Below, one piece after another: positions 24,399-32,487 of a stretch of 64,000 nucleotides of DNA (positions are counted from its first letter, which is position 1; each line of letters starts with the position of its first letter). The stretch covers positions 806,001 to 870,000 of the forward strand of contig NZ_CP017560.1 of assembly GCF_001753205.1 (NCBI RefSeq), written 5' to 3'. The translations under genes and the position numbers were made by a program. The DNA is from Sporosarcina ureilytica. Its GTDB lineage: Bacteria > Bacillota > Bacilli > Bacillales_A > Planococcaceae. Below the pieces are notes generated by a model. The model was not told the origin of the DNA, searched no databases, and saw nothing but the letters and a program-made list of their open reading frames with translations.

Positions 24399-24422
24399 TT
24401 ATAATTATCGCGGAGTGGAACA
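24399..24422 (+). repeat. Truncated copy of the tRNA-fMet 5' end
   Basis: 24 nt matching 24520-24543 at 22 positions, covering about ten bases of spacer and the first ~14 bases of tRNA-fMet (CGCGG-GTGGA-CA). No remaining tRNA body follows, so it is a pseudo-tRNA start, not a functional gene. A structured 97-nt segment separates it from the true tRNA-fMet. Confidence 0.75.
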
Positions 24423-24478
24423 AATCGCATCATGAAAAATGCGATTAACACCGACAGTGACAAAGTCACGAAAGGTGT
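24423..24478 (+). other. Two-hairpin structured insert in the tRNA array
   Basis: Hairpin 1: AATCGCAT / ATGCGATT (24423-24430, 24439-24446). Hairpin 2: ACACC-gaca-GTGAC-aaa-GTCAC-gaaa-GGTGT (24448-24478), with a symmetric purine-rich internal loop. It lies exactly after the truncated tRNA-fMet start and encodes no protein. It may be an inserted element, a processing signal or a small RNA; none is proven. Confidence 0.5.
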
Positions 24479-24529
24479 CATACACACTATAAGCGTAGAA
24501 AGTCAATTGAATTTAATTGTTATAATTAT

Positions 24530-24604
<75 letters not shown>

Positions 24605-24607
24605 AAT

Positions 24608-24683
24608 GGTCCCGTGGTGTAGCGGTTAACATGCCTGCCTGTCACGCAGGAGATCGCGGGTTCGATTCCCGTCGGGACCGCCA
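24608..24683 (+). tRNA. tRNA-Asp (GTC)
   Basis: 76 nt, anticodon GTC in CTGTCAC, encoded CCA. Confidence 0.97.
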
Positions 24684-24695
24684 TTTTATTTTAAC

Positions 24696-24768
24696 GGCTT
24701 AGTAGCTCAGTCGGTAGAGCAAAGGACTGAAAATCCTTGTGTCGGCGGTTCGATTCCGTCCTAAGCCA
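24696..24768 (+). tRNA. tRNA-Phe (GAA)
   Basis: 73 nt, anticodon GAA in CTGAAAA. The acceptor stem GGCTTAG / CTAAGCC plus discriminator A is followed by T residues, so CCA is not encoded. Confidence 0.96.
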
Positions 24769-24780
24769 TTTTTTCTAAAT

Positions 24781-24856
<76 letters not shown>

Positions 24857-24897
24857 AGAAAAATTATACATTGTGTGCTTGTCATATATTTTAATTC

Positions 24898-24982
24898 GGT
24901 GGGGTAGCGAAGTGGCTAAACGCGGCGGACTGTAAATCCGCTCCCTCAGGGTTCGGGGGTTCGAATCCCTCCCCCACCACCA
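24898..24982 (+). tRNA. tRNA-Tyr (GTA)
   Basis: 85 nt with a long variable arm, anticodon GTA in CTGTAAA, encoded CCA. Confidence 0.97.
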
Positions 24983-24985
24983 TTT

Positions 24986-25056
24986 AGGGGCATAGTTTAA
25001 GGGCAGAATAGAGGTCTCCAAAACCTTTGGTGTGGGTTCGAATCCTACTGCCCCTG
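24986..25056 (+). tRNA. tRNA-Trp (CCA)
   Basis: 71 nt, anticodon CCA in CTCCAAA; discriminator G; 3' CCA not encoded. Confidence 0.95.
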
Positions 25057-25116
25057 TTATTCTTTGAAATACAAAACATTCCTTTATTAACCGTATTGGA
25101 ATTATTTTTATGTTAT

Positions 25117-25193
25117 GGCGGTTGTGGCGAAGTGGTTAACGCATCGGGTTGTGGTCCCGACATTCGAGGGTTCGATTCCCTTCAGCCGCCCCA
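25117..25193 (+). tRNA. tRNA-His (GTG), copy 1
   Basis: 77 nt including the extra G at position -1 opposite C73, anticodon GTG in TTGTGGT, encoded CCA. A near-identical second copy follows 33 nt later. Confidence 0.96.
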
Positions 25194-25225
25194 TTACTTA
25201 AAATATAATCATGTAATAGTATTCT

Positions 25226-25300
25226 GGCGATTGTGGCGAAGTGGTTAACGCATCGGGTTGTGGTCCCGACATTCGAGGGTTCGATTCCCTTCAGTCGCCC
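25226..25300 (+). tRNA. tRNA-His (GTG), copy 2
   Basis: 75 nt, anticodon GTG. Identical to copy 1 except one acceptor-stem pair, G-C replaced by A-T on both sides (GGCGATT / AGTCGCC), which keeps the pairing. No encoded CCA. B. subtilis rrnD has only one tRNA-His here. Confidence 0.95.
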
Positions 25301-25305
25301 TTTTT

Positions 25306-25377
25306 TGGGGTATAGCCAAGCGGTAAGGCAACGGACTTTGACTCCGTCATTCGTTGGTTCGAATCCAGCTACCCCAG
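25306..25377 (+). tRNA. tRNA-Gln (TTG)
   Basis: 72 nt, anticodon TTG in CTTTGAC; CCA not encoded. Confidence 0.96.
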
Positions 25378-25381
25378 TTAT

Positions 25382-25456
25382 GCGGAAGTAGTTCAGTGGT
25401 AGAATATCACCTTGCCAAGGTGGAGGTCGCGGGTTCGAATCCCGTCTTCCGCTCCA
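25382..25456 (+). tRNA. tRNA-Gly (GCC)
   Basis: 75 nt, anticodon GCC in TTGCCAA, encoded CCA. Confidence 0.97.
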
Positions 25457-25466
25457 ATTTTATAGA

Positions 25467-25540
25467 GGCGGCATAGCCAAGCGGTAAGGCACGGGTCTGC
25501 AACACCCTTACCACCGGTTCGATTCCGGTTGCCGCCTCCA
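25467..25540 (+). tRNA. tRNA-Cys (GCA)
   Basis: 74 nt, anticodon GCA in CTGCAAC, encoded CCA. Confidence 0.96.
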
Positions 25541-25575
25541 AATTTGACTTTATATGATAATTTAAATATTTCTTA

Positions 25576-25656
25576 GCCCGAGTGGTGGAATGGCAGACAC
25601 GTCGCACTCAAAATGCGATGCCGCAAGGCGTGCCGGTTCAAGTCCGGCCTCGGGTA
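25576..25656 (+). tRNA. tRNA-Leu (CAA)
   Basis: 81 nt with a variable arm (TGCCGCAAGGCG), anticodon CAA in CTCAAAA. Encoded end is TCA rather than CCA. Last tRNA; B. subtilis has a second tRNA-Leu here. Confidence 0.93.
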
Positions 25657-25658
25657 TC

Positions 25659-25691
25659 AAAAAAGACGCAACTTCGGTTGTGTCTTTTTTT
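25659..25691 (+). terminator. Terminator of the rRNA-tRNA operon
   Basis: AAAAGACGCAAC-TTCG-GTTGTGTCTTTT, a stable UUCG-capped stem with seven T. Confidence 0.95.
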
Positions 25692-25730
25692 GATGTAAAT
25701 TTTAAATGTTTTATCTAATACTCAAAAAAG

Positions 25731-25763
25731 AAAAGGCTCCTTAAAAGAAAGGAGCCTTTTTCC
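25731..25763. terminator. Second hairpin after the tRNA array
   Basis: AAAAGGCTCCTT / AAGGAGCCTTTTT with A and T runs on both sides, able to act on either strand: backup for the tRNA operon and terminator for the B3/B4 gene. 25764-25880 holds nothing else I can identify. Confidence 0.85.
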
Positions 25764-25880
25764 ATAGAAGGAGACTATCTGAAGCATTAAAGGATTGTTG
25801 CAATGCTCTAGTTGCTGATTCATAATTGGTTAAGCTACATTTAAATTATAGGTTTCCTCCCATGCTTTCACATTAAAATG

Positions 25881-26573
25881 TTAATCTAGCATAGTAGAAG
25901 ACTGTTCTTTGTGCAAAATCTTTGAGTATACTTCACCGCCATGAACATTCGTAAACATTTTTCCTGCAGCTGTTAATAGTTCAGCGGCTTCTTCTGTGTT
26001 CATGGAAGGACGCAAGAAGAACACATGAATAGCGGATGTTGTATTTTCGGAAACAGCAGTCCGTTTTGAATCAACAAAAGGGCTCCCGAAAGGACCAATA
26101 TTATCGGACAAGACAATCATATTATTCAAATGGTTTAGACGTCCGTTTAATCCTTCGCAAGTTGTTTCACTTGTTCCAATGTTAAACGCGATATCTCCTT
26201 GAATATGCTGCGTGTCATAAATCCCCATTGGAATTTCATATTGCAAAGAGAAAAAGTTATTCATATCAACAGCAGAGTTAAAGGGTTGTAAATAATTTTG
26301 TTTACTAATTCTTCTTAGTAACGATTCAATTGAAGAACGATAACGGCTTGGGTTTGCGCCAAATGCTTTCCATATTTCACGCCATTCCTGAACACCTTGA
26401 AATTTTGTGACTGCTTTGTCATCAAGTTCAAAGAAAAGTTGTTCTTGAAATAATTGTAAGCGTCCTTTTAGCATTTGAGGAGATTCTGAGACCGTAATTT
26501 TGGTATAATGGTTAAGGCCTATTTTAAAGGCGGGTAAAGTATTCAATATTTTATTGTCTAAACTTACTTTCAA
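25881..26573 (-). CDS. B3/B4 domain protein (PheRS beta-like editing domain)
   Basis: Stand-alone protein with the B3/B4 tRNA-binding/editing fold of phenylalanyl-tRNA synthetase beta. The WKAFGANPSRYRSSIESLLRRI block (about 65-87) and PFNSAVDMNNFFSLQYEIPMGIYD (about 95-118) are characteristic; the SDNIGPFGSPFVDSKRTAVSE segment carries the putative active site. Proposed role is editing of mischarged tRNA or free amino-acid hydrolysis; untested here. TTG at 26573 has AAAGGGTG 6-7 nt upstream; GTG at 26582 overlaps that SD. About 230 aa. It lies directly after the tRNA array and opposite queG. Confidence 0.82.
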   Translation of the reverse strand: MKVSLDNKILNTLPAFKIGLNHYTKITVSESPQMLKGRLQLFQEQLFFELDDKAVTKFQGVQEWREIWKAFGANPSRYRSSIESLLRRISKQNYLQPFNSAVDMNNFFSLQYEIPMGIYDTQHIQGDIAFNIGTSETTCEGLNGRLNHLNNMIVLSDNIGPFGSPFVDSKRTAVSENTTSAIHVFFLRPSMNTEEAAELLTAAGKMFTNVHGGEVYSKILHKEQSSTMLD

Positions 26574-26629
26574 TCTAATCACCCTTTATATAATATGTTT
26601 TTATTTTACCATGGGGGAGGTGTTTTTAA

Positions 26630-27775
26630 ATGAATATACTCGAACTTCAAGAGGAAGTAAAAAAATATGCTGCTTCAATTGGGATTGATAAGGTCGGTTT
26701 TACGACTGCAGCTCCGTTTCACGAATTAAGAAACCGGTTAGTTCGCCAACAAGAACTAGGCTTTCAGTCAGGCTTTGAGGAGAAAGATATTGAGAAGCGT
26801 ACGGATCCTGCACTTCTCTTGGATAGACCGGAAAGTATTATTGCGATTGCCATTGCGTATCCTTCTAAAATGGAAAATTCTCCTCGTGGAAAAAAAGGGG
26901 AGAGACGTGGGATATTTTGTCGTGCTTCTTGGGGAACTGATTATCATATTGTCCTTCGTGAGCGTTTAAAGTTACTGGAGGAGTTTATATTAGCCCGTGT
27001 GCCAACTGCAAAGTTGCGTTCTATGGTAGACACAGGAGAACTTGCAGACCGCGCAGTAGCAGAGCGAGCGGGCATTGGGTGGTCAGGGAAGAACTGTTCA
27101 ATTATCACGCCTGAATTCGGATCGTATGTGTATCTAGGTGAGATGATTACAAATATTCCTTTTGCACCAGACGAGCCGATGGAAGACGAGTGTGGGGATT
27201 GTAGGTTATGTTTAGACGCATGCCCAACAGGTGCCTTAATTCAGGGTGGACAGCTCAATGCACAGCGCTGTATCGCTTTTTTAACACAGACGAAGACATC
27301 GATTCCTGAAGAGTTTAGGACGAAGATTGGAAACCGTGTATACGGTTGTGATACATGCCAAACAATTTGCCCGAAAAACAGGAAAAAGTATAATTTGCAC
27401 CAGGAAGCATTTAAGCCTGAACCGGAACTCGCAAAACCTGTATTAGAACCGATGTTGGATTTATCGAATCGTCAATTTAGAGAGCAATTCGGACATATTG
27501 CGGGTTCGTGGAGAGGTAAAAATCCGATTCAACGAAATGCGATAATCGCTTTAGCGCATTTCAAAGAAGAAGCGGCAATTCCTAAATTAACCGAGATGCT
27601 GCGGAATGATCAACGACCCGTTATGCGTGGGACAATTGCTTGGGCACTTGGCCAAATAGGAACAGAAGCAAGTTATAAAGCAATCCAAGCAGCTTTAGCA
27701 ACGGAAGAACAAGAAGATGTTCGACTGGAATTAGAAAAAGCGCTTGAAAATTGGCAAGAAGAGACTCATATTTAG
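26630..27775 (+). CDS. queG: Epoxyqueuosine reductase QueG
   Basis: Cobalamin- and iron-sulfur-dependent enzyme making the last step of queuosine synthesis in tRNA (epoxyqueuosine to queuosine). Two ferredoxin-type cysteine clusters, CGDCRLCLDACPTGAL near 188-203 and CDTCQTICPKN near 240, and a C-terminal pair of HEAT-like repeats (about 305-375). VDTGELADRAVAERAGIGW in the middle is typical. ATG with GGGGGAGGTG upstream. 381 aa. Followed 18 nt later by another tRNA-modifying gene, trmL. Confidence 0.95.
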   Translation: MNILELQEEVKKYAASIGIDKVGFTTAAPFHELRNRLVRQQELGFQSGFEEKDIEKRTDPALLLDRPESIIAIAIAYPSKMENSPRGKKGERRGIFCRASWGTDYHIVLRERLKLLEEFILARVPTAKLRSMVDTGELADRAVAERAGIGWSGKNCSIITPEFGSYVYLGEMITNIPFAPDEPMEDECGDCRLCLDACPTGALIQGGQLNAQRCIAFLTQTKTSIPEEFRTKIGNRVYGCDTCQTICPKNRKKYNLHQEAFKPEPELAKPVLEPMLDLSNRQFREQFGHIAGSWRGKNPIQRNAIIALAHFKEEAAIPKLTEMLRNDQRPVMRGTIAWALGQIGTEASYKAIQAALATEEQEDVRLELEKALENWQEETHI

Positions 27776-27793
27776 AACAGAGGAAGTGCTGAA

Positions 27794-28267
27794 ATGGCAA
27801 TACATGTGGCGTTATTTGAACCGCAGATTCCTGCGAACACAGGAAACATCGCGAGAACCTGTGCAGGTACAGGCGTAAAATTACATTTAATTAAACCATT
27901 AGGATTTTCAACAGAAGATAAAATGTTAAAAAGGGCAGGACTTGATTATTGGCAACATGTTGATGTCTTTTATCATGATGGGATTCGGCAGTTTATCGAC
28001 GCTTATCCGGAAGGTAAGTTTTATTTTATTACGAAATTTGGGCAGAAATCTTATACGTCTTTTGATTATTCGAATTCAGAGGAGGATATCTTCTTTGTGT
28101 TTGGTAAAGAGACTAAGGGACTGCCTAATGAAATTCTGGAGGAATATGAAGAGAACTGTTTACGTGTTCCGATGAATGACAATATACGTGCGTTAAACTT
28201 ATCAAATACCGCCGCGGTGTTAGTATATGAAGCACTTCGACAACAATCCTTTATTGGGTTGAAGTAA
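27794..28267 (+). CDS. trmL: tRNA (cytidine/uridine-34 2'-O)-methyltransferase TrmL
   Basis: SPOUT-class methyltransferase that modifies the wobble ribose of tRNA-Leu. Motifs: EPQIPANTGNIARTCAGTG (9-27), FGKETKGLP (about 99-107) and the knot segment RVPMNDNIRALNLSNTAAVLVYE. 157 aa, normal. ATG with GAGGAAGTG upstream. Cotranscribed with queG; both act on tRNA anticodon position 34. Confidence 0.95.
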   Translation: MAIHVALFEPQIPANTGNIARTCAGTGVKLHLIKPLGFSTEDKMLKRAGLDYWQHVDVFYHDGIRQFIDAYPEGKFYFITKFGQKSYTSFDYSNSEEDIFFVFGKETKGLPNEILEEYEENCLRVPMNDNIRALNLSNTAAVLVYEALRQQSFIGLK

Positions 28268-28270
28268 TTA

Positions 28271-28316
28271 AGAGGGTTTCCAATGGATCGAGCTACAATC
28301 ATTGGAAGCCCTTTTT
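28271..28316 (+). terminator. Terminator of queG-trmL
   Basis: AGGGTTTCCAATG / CATTGGAAGCCCT stem followed by T5. It overlaps the end of the convergent PH-domain gene. Confidence 0.9.
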
Positions 28317-28742
28317 GTATATATTTGGACAACGTTTTTTTAATTCAGCAATAAAACCTATCTGATCTTCAGGTGAGATTTTCACGCTTCCTAGTAAGCT
28401 GAACTTATAAAAGATTTCAATCGCATCTCTTGACGTTAGAATTCTGTACCCAGTCAATATTTCTGTCGTCGGGGCGATTTTTATAATTTTATTATAGGGA
28501 ATCCGACTTCTAAACGGTCCACCTTGGACAAATAAAAAATCCTCGTAAAAAACATATTTAACATTGAACGTACACCAAAGAATTAATCCTATTGTAAAAA
28601 GAAAAGTTGAGATTAATGTAAGAACCGTTGGCAAATCACCGCCAGCAAAATATAATGGTAATAAAGTAACCGCGCCAATGATCAATCCGACGATTACCAT
28701 GAAAAGCATAAAAAAATTATCTACTTTTGAACGGAAAGTCAT
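28299..28742 (-). CDS. Membrane-anchored bacterial PH-domain protein
   Basis: Two membrane helices (about 10-32 and 38-58) followed by a small bacterial pleckstrin-homology-like domain (YVFYEDFLFVQGGPFRSRIPYNKIIKI). Members of this family (DUF1200/YyaB-like) have no assigned function. 147 aa. ATG with GGGAGGTG upstream. Single gene, convergent to trmL. Confidence 0.75.
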   Translation of the reverse strand: MTFRSKVDNFFMLFMVIVGLIIGAVTLLPLYFAGGDLPTVLTLISTFLFTIGLILWCTFNVKYVFYEDFLFVQGGPFRSRIPYNKIIKIAPTTEILTGYRILTSRDAIEIFYKFSLLGSVKISPEDQIGFIAELKKRCPNIYKKGFQ

Positions 28743-28806
28743 AAGCCTTCACCTCCCTATCTTAGGTACGTATCAAGATGAATTAAGTTTCATTCAAAGA
28801 TAAATA

Positions 28807-28851
28807 AAAAGCAGATGGCGAAAAACATATTGTTTTTCGCCATCTGCTTTA
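28807..28851. terminator. Long perfect hairpin
   Basis: AAAGCAGATGGCGAAAAACA(T) / (T)GTTTTTCGCCATCTGCTTT, about 19 bp. It terminates the small reverse gene at 28870-28989 and shields the PH-domain gene promoter region. Confidence 0.88.
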
Positions 28852-28869
28852 TCATTGAAACTGCTCAAA

Positions 28870-28989
28870 TTAAGTCGGTTGGTTACCGCGCTTTTTCTTT
28901 TGGTTTGTGCCTGGCTTGTCCTCGTACCCACCTGTAAGAATCGCGGAAAGGAATGCAACACAAACTCCTAGAACTAAAATAAGTTTCAT
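28870..28989 (-). CDS. Small 39-aa membrane protein
   Basis: ATG at 28989 preceded by AGGAGGG (8 nt). The peptide has an N-terminal hydrophobic helix (MKLILVLGVCVAFLSAILTGG) and a short basic/polar tail ending KKKRGNQPT. I do not recognise the family. The SD, the codon usage and the dedicated terminator make it a likely real gene. Confidence 0.65.
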   Translation of the reverse strand: MKLILVLGVCVAFLSAILTGGYEDKPGTNQKKKRGNQPT

Positions 28990-29087
28990 AACTTATCCCT
29001 CCTATGAGACAGCTGTTGTCTACCGTTAAGTATACCTCATTTATTAGGAAAATGAAATGTCCTTATTTTGTTTAATTGTGACATTTC

Positions 29088-30392
29088 TTAATGCGCTAAA
29101 AATAACAGTTGATACGCGAATAAGATTGCGAAAACGTAAAGAAGAATTGGCACTTGTCTCCACTTTCCTTTTACGACTTTCAAAATTGGATATGTGATAA
29201 ATCCAAGTGCAATTCCAGTTGCAATACTAGAAGTGAGCGGCATCGTTAAAATAATTAGAAATGCAGGGAAGGCTTCGTCGAAAGATTCCCATTCTATTTC
29301 TTTTACAACACTAATCATTAAGCTTCCTACAATAATGAGTGCCGGCGCTGTAATTGCAGAAACGCCTGATAACGCACTGACGAGAGGCCCAAAAAAGGCT
29401 GCAATCATAAAGAGTATCGCGACTGTTAATGTAGTAAGCCCTGAACGTCCCCCAACAGCGACACCAGACGATGATTCGATATATGCTGAAGTTGGGCTCG
29501 TTCCGAACATTGAACCGACTGTAGCGGCTACAGAGTCGGCCAGTAATGCATGGCGTGCTTTAGGCATAGAGCCATCTTTTTTTAATAAACCAGCTTGTTT
29601 TGCGACACCAATCATTGTGCCTGTTGTATCAAACATTGTCACAATAAGAAAAGCGAAGACAACGCCGTATAAACCATGAGAAATGATGTCTGACATCGCG
29701 CTGATAGGATTCCAAACGATAATTCCTTCAGGCAAGGATGGCAGTTTCCATAAACCTTCTGTAAATGATAATTGGCCTGTGAAAACGGCAACGATACCAG
29801 TTACAATCATCCCGATAAAAATTGAACCGTAAACATTTAATGTCATTAAAATCACCGTGATGATTAGTCCAAATAATGCTAGGAGGACTGTCGGCGAGGT
29901 TAAATCACCGAGTTGAACTAGATTTGTTTCATGACTTGCAACAAGCCCTGAAAGTTTCAATCCAATAAAGGCAATAAATAATCCAATTCCCGCAGTAATT
30001 CCATGTTTTAAATTTTGTGGAATTGATGCAATTAGCTTTTCCCTAAAAGGTGTAAGCGATAAAATGGTAAATATTATTCCAGCAATAAATACTGCCGAAA
30101 ATGCAGTCATATAATCTAGTTGTCCATCGGATGCAATGACCACAGAAGTAAAGTACGCATTCAATCCCATGCCAGGTGCGATGGCGATAGGATAATTTGC
30201 AAAAAGTGCCATCCAAAGTGTTCCTACAGCGGCAGCAATAATTGTCGCAAGAAATACTTGGTCGAATGGAACGCCAGCATCAGCTAGAATAATCGGGTTG
30301 ACAATAATGATGTAAGCCATCGTTAAAAATGTTGTCATTCCCGCTAAAATTTCAGTTTTAGGATTTGTTTTTAACTGTTTTAATTGAAACAA
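29088..30392 (-). CDS. pbuG: NCS2-family guanine/hypoxanthine permease (PbuG/PbuO-like)
   Basis: Proton-coupled purine base importer with about 12 membrane segments. AzgA-type signatures: TNPKTEILAGMTTFLTMAYIIIVNP at the start, APGMGLNAYF near residue 73, and SAYIESSSGVAVGGRSGLT near 300. 434 aa. TTG start with AAAGGAG about 7 nt upstream. A leader hairpin that would hide the SD lies just upstream (30397-30461). I looked for a purine riboswitch and did not find one, unlike B. subtilis pbuG. Confidence 0.9.
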   Translation of the reverse strand: MFQLKQLKTNPKTEILAGMTTFLTMAYIIIVNPIILADAGVPFDQVFLATIIAAAVGTLWMALFANYPIAIAPGMGLNAYFTSVVIASDGQLDYMTAFSAVFIAGIIFTILSLTPFREKLIASIPQNLKHGITAGIGLFIAFIGLKLSGLVASHETNLVQLGDLTSPTVLLALFGLIITVILMTLNVYGSIFIGMIVTGIVAVFTGQLSFTEGLWKLPSLPEGIIVWNPISAMSDIISHGLYGVVFAFLIVTMFDTTGTMIGVAKQAGLLKKDGSMPKARHALLADSVAATVGSMFGTSPTSAYIESSSGVAVGGRSGLTTLTVAILFMIAAFFGPLVSALSGVSAITAPALIIVGSLMISVVKEIEWESFDEAFPAFLIILTMPLTSSIATGIALGFITYPILKVVKGKWRQVPILLYVFAILFAYQLLFLAH

Positions 30393-30396
30393 AGAA

Positions 30397-30461
30397 ATTC
30401 TCCTTTCTAAATACGAACAATAAAAACTCCGCTATCAATAATATTCGTTTTTAGAGAGAAT
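30397..30461 (-). promoter_or_regulatory. SD-sequestering hairpin in the pbuG leader
   Basis: On the reverse strand ATTCTCTCTAAAAACGAAT (30461-30443) pairs with GTTCGTATTTAGAAAGGAGAAT (30418-30397), about 10 bp near the loop and TTCTC:GAGAA at the base, burying the AAAGGAG of pbuG. An upstream TATAAT with TTGTTT 18 nt before lies near 30505-30535. Confidence 0.45.
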
Positions 30462-30545
30462 TTCAATCCTTTTTTAAGAAAAACAATAAATTTATTATAT
30501 AGGTCAATTTTAAAGTCAAACAACTGACATATAAAATGTCATAAG

Positions 30546-30579
30546 AAATCCCGAAGCGCTCGAAAGGCTTCGGGATTTA
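30546..30579 (-). terminator. Hairpin after the RluA-family gene
   Basis: AAATCCCGAAGC / GCTTCGGGATTT, 11-12 bp, just beyond the stop of the pseudouridine synthase gene. Confidence 0.8.
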
Positions 30580-30585
30580 TCTACT

Positions 30586-31422
30586 TTATTGAACTGTGAT
30601 TGACTCTTTTGTAAATGGATGGATAAACGCGAGTGCAGTTGCAGTAAGGCGAAAGTTTCCGTCTTCTGTTTCACTGCCCTCGTACAACGTATCGCCAGTT
30701 ACAGGGTGACCAAGATGGGCAAAGTGTACACGAATTTGATGTGTTCTGCCTGTTTCAAGTTTTGCTTCCACAAGAGTTGTCTGCGCTTTACGCTCCACAA
30801 CTTTAAAGTGTGTAATCGCTTGTTGACCAGTTGGGGAGACTCTTCTTCTTGCTGAATGATGGCGGTCTTTTCCGATAGGACGGTTAATCGTGCCGCGCGG
30901 TCTTTTTAATGTACCGTCTAGTTCCGCTTCATATGTGCGAGTGATTTCGTTGTTTTCAATCATGCGGTCGAAAATTGTTTTTGCAATCGGATGTTTGGCG
31001 ATAAGTAGCACACCTGCCGTTCCTTTATCGAGCCGGTGAATATGCTCAGCGTATTGGCCGCCATTTTTCACGACATGCGCAAAGACAACATTCATGAGTG
31101 TGTCATGTTCAGTATCTTTGGTCGGATGGGTTGCCATGCCAGCAGGTTTCCAAACGGCAATGATATGTTCATCTTCAAAAAGAACTTTTAGCGTTACTTG
31201 TTCATTTGGCAAGTAGCTTGAACGTGCATCGGAAACTGTGAATTGGATAGTCGTTCCGGCTGATAAAGGCGTTTTCCAATCAATTGGATTGCCTTCCATA
31301 TCGGTGACGCCTTTTGCCATACGCATAAGGTGAACAGTCTTTTTCCCTGCTTGCCACTCATCACGTAGTAACTGTTCAATAGTTGTTCCATCGTCTATTA
31401 TTTTATAATGAAATGAACTCAT
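30586..31422 (-). CDS. RluA-family pseudouridine synthase
   Basis: Isomerises specific uridines in rRNA or tRNA to pseudouridine. The catalytic Asp132 is in HRLDKGTAGVLLIAKH; the RluA motifs KPAGMATHP, NRPIGKDRHHS and ETGRTHQIRVHF are intact. An N-terminal S4-like region (1-75) is weak. 278 aa. Which RNA is modified cannot be said. Its ATG overlaps the stop of the thioredoxin gene (ATGA), indicating a bdbC-thioredoxin-RluA operon. Confidence 0.92.
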   Translation of the reverse strand: MSSFHYKIIDDGTTIEQLLRDEWQAGKKTVHLMRMAKGVTDMEGNPIDWKTPLSAGTTIQFTVSDARSSYLPNEQVTLKVLFEDEHIIAVWKPAGMATHPTKDTEHDTLMNVVFAHVVKNGGQYAEHIHRLDKGTAGVLLIAKHPIAKTIFDRMIENNEITRTYEAELDGTLKRPRGTINRPIGKDRHHSARRRVSPTGQQAITHFKVVERKAQTTLVEAKLETGRTHQIRVHFAHLGHPVTGDTLYEGSETEDGNFRLTATALAFIHPFTKESITVQ

Positions 31423-31895
31423 TCAACTTCTCCTTTAACGGCTTTAAAAAATGCGCGGATGTTTTCCTCTGGTTGCCCGCCGACCATTCGTCCAACCTCT
31501 TCACCGTTTTCAAAATAGATCATCGTTGGCGTTGCTTCAATGTTATACAGTTTTGCTTCCTCATTAAATTCGAGTGTGTTAAATTGATCAACTTCCACTT
31601 CCATGTTCTGAGCAATTGGCATCATAACAGGGGTCATTTCTTTACAATAGCCACATAAAGGACTGAAAAAATAGGCTGTAACTGATTCGCCAGATGCGAT
31701 TTTAGCTTTTAGGTCTTCAGGTAAAATAATGTTGCTGTAATTTTTATCGCCGATTAAATCAATAGTCGATTGTTCAAGCTTGTTCGTTCCGTATGGATTA
31801 TCTTTCAATTTGTCCTTGTTTGATTGATTGTTAAGCACAAGAATCAAGACAAAAATGACGACGATAATCCCGCCGATTGCTAATAATTTCTTCAA
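31419..31895 (-). CDS. Membrane-anchored thioredoxin-like protein
   Basis: One N-terminal membrane helix (about 4-22) followed by an extracytoplasmic thioredoxin fold with active site SPLCGYCKEM near residue 80 and cis-Pro in EATPTMIYF. Likely the oxidising or reducing partner of the adjacent BdbC. 158 aa, shorter than BdbD. TTG start, AAAGGAG about 10 nt upstream, one base after the bdbC stop. Confidence 0.85.
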   Translation of the reverse strand: MKKLLAIGGIIVVIFVLILVLNNQSNKDKLKDNPYGTNKLEQSTIDLIGDKNYSNIILPEDLKAKIASGESVTAYFFSPLCGYCKEMTPVMMPIAQNMEVEVDQFNTLEFNEEAKLYNIEATPTMIYFENGEEVGRMVGGQPEENIRAFFKAVKGEVE

Positions 31896-31896
31896 G

Positions 31897-32322
31897 TTAT
31901 TTATTCTCCTTTTGCCATTTAAGCATGAGGATGCTTGTGATGGCGATTAGTATAAATGCGATTAAAGCTAGAAATGGGATGGTAATAAATCCCAAATAAT
32001 TAATGTATTGTCCTGTACATGGTACAATTCCACAAGACGGCGCACTGTCACTTAAAAAGCGGAGTTTCTGAATTCCGTAATGATATAACGATAACGAGCC
32101 GCCGATGATTGAGAAAACCGCAGTTGTTAAGGCAATTTGTGCATTTCTTTGGAACAGACCAATCCCAGCAATTAAAATGATTGGGTACATGAAAATACGT
32201 TGGTACCAACAAAGGGTACAAGGAATAAAGCCGCGTGCTTCAGAAAAGTATAACGATCCCAACGTTGCTACTAATGATACGACAGCAATGAAAATCAAAC
32301 CATTTTCTTGTCGCTTGTCCAT
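31897..32322 (-). CDS. bdbC: DsbB-like disulfide oxidoreductase BdbC
   Basis: Four-helix membrane quinone-thiol oxidoreductase that reoxidises an extracytoplasmic thioredoxin. Both redox pairs are visible: CTLC in GFIPCTLCWYQR (about 36-39) and CGIVPC in the second loop (about 97-102). 141 aa, matching BdbC. ATG with GGAG upstream. Heads a three-gene operon. Confidence 0.93.
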   Translation of the reverse strand: MDKRQENGLIFIAVVSLVATLGSLYFSEARGFIPCTLCWYQRIFMYPIILIAGIGLFQRNAQIALTTAVFSIIGGSLSLYHYGIQKLRFLSDSAPSCGIVPCTGQYINYLGFITIPFLALIAFILIAITSILMLKWQKENK

Positions 32323-32442
32323 CTAACCACTCCAATGCAACAGAATACACTTTTGATTATAGATTGAAACGGAAAACATGTAAATGAATGTTGATTGGGA
32401 AACGATTGTCTATTCAATTGTGTGGAGAAGTTGTGTCAAATA

Positions 32443-32484
32443 GAAACAGTGAGGAGGCGATTATGGCCTTTCTCACTGTTCGTG
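32443..32484 (-). terminator. Terminator of the RsgA-like gene
   Basis: On the reverse strand GAACAGTGAG / CTCACTGTTTC stem with a T-rich tail, just after the stop at 32488. Confidence 0.75.
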
Positions 32485-32487
32485 TTC

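Noticed and set aside
30421..30540. Purine riboswitch upstream of the pbuG-like gene
   Set aside because: I could not place the three-way junction or the conserved loop sequences on the reverse strand.
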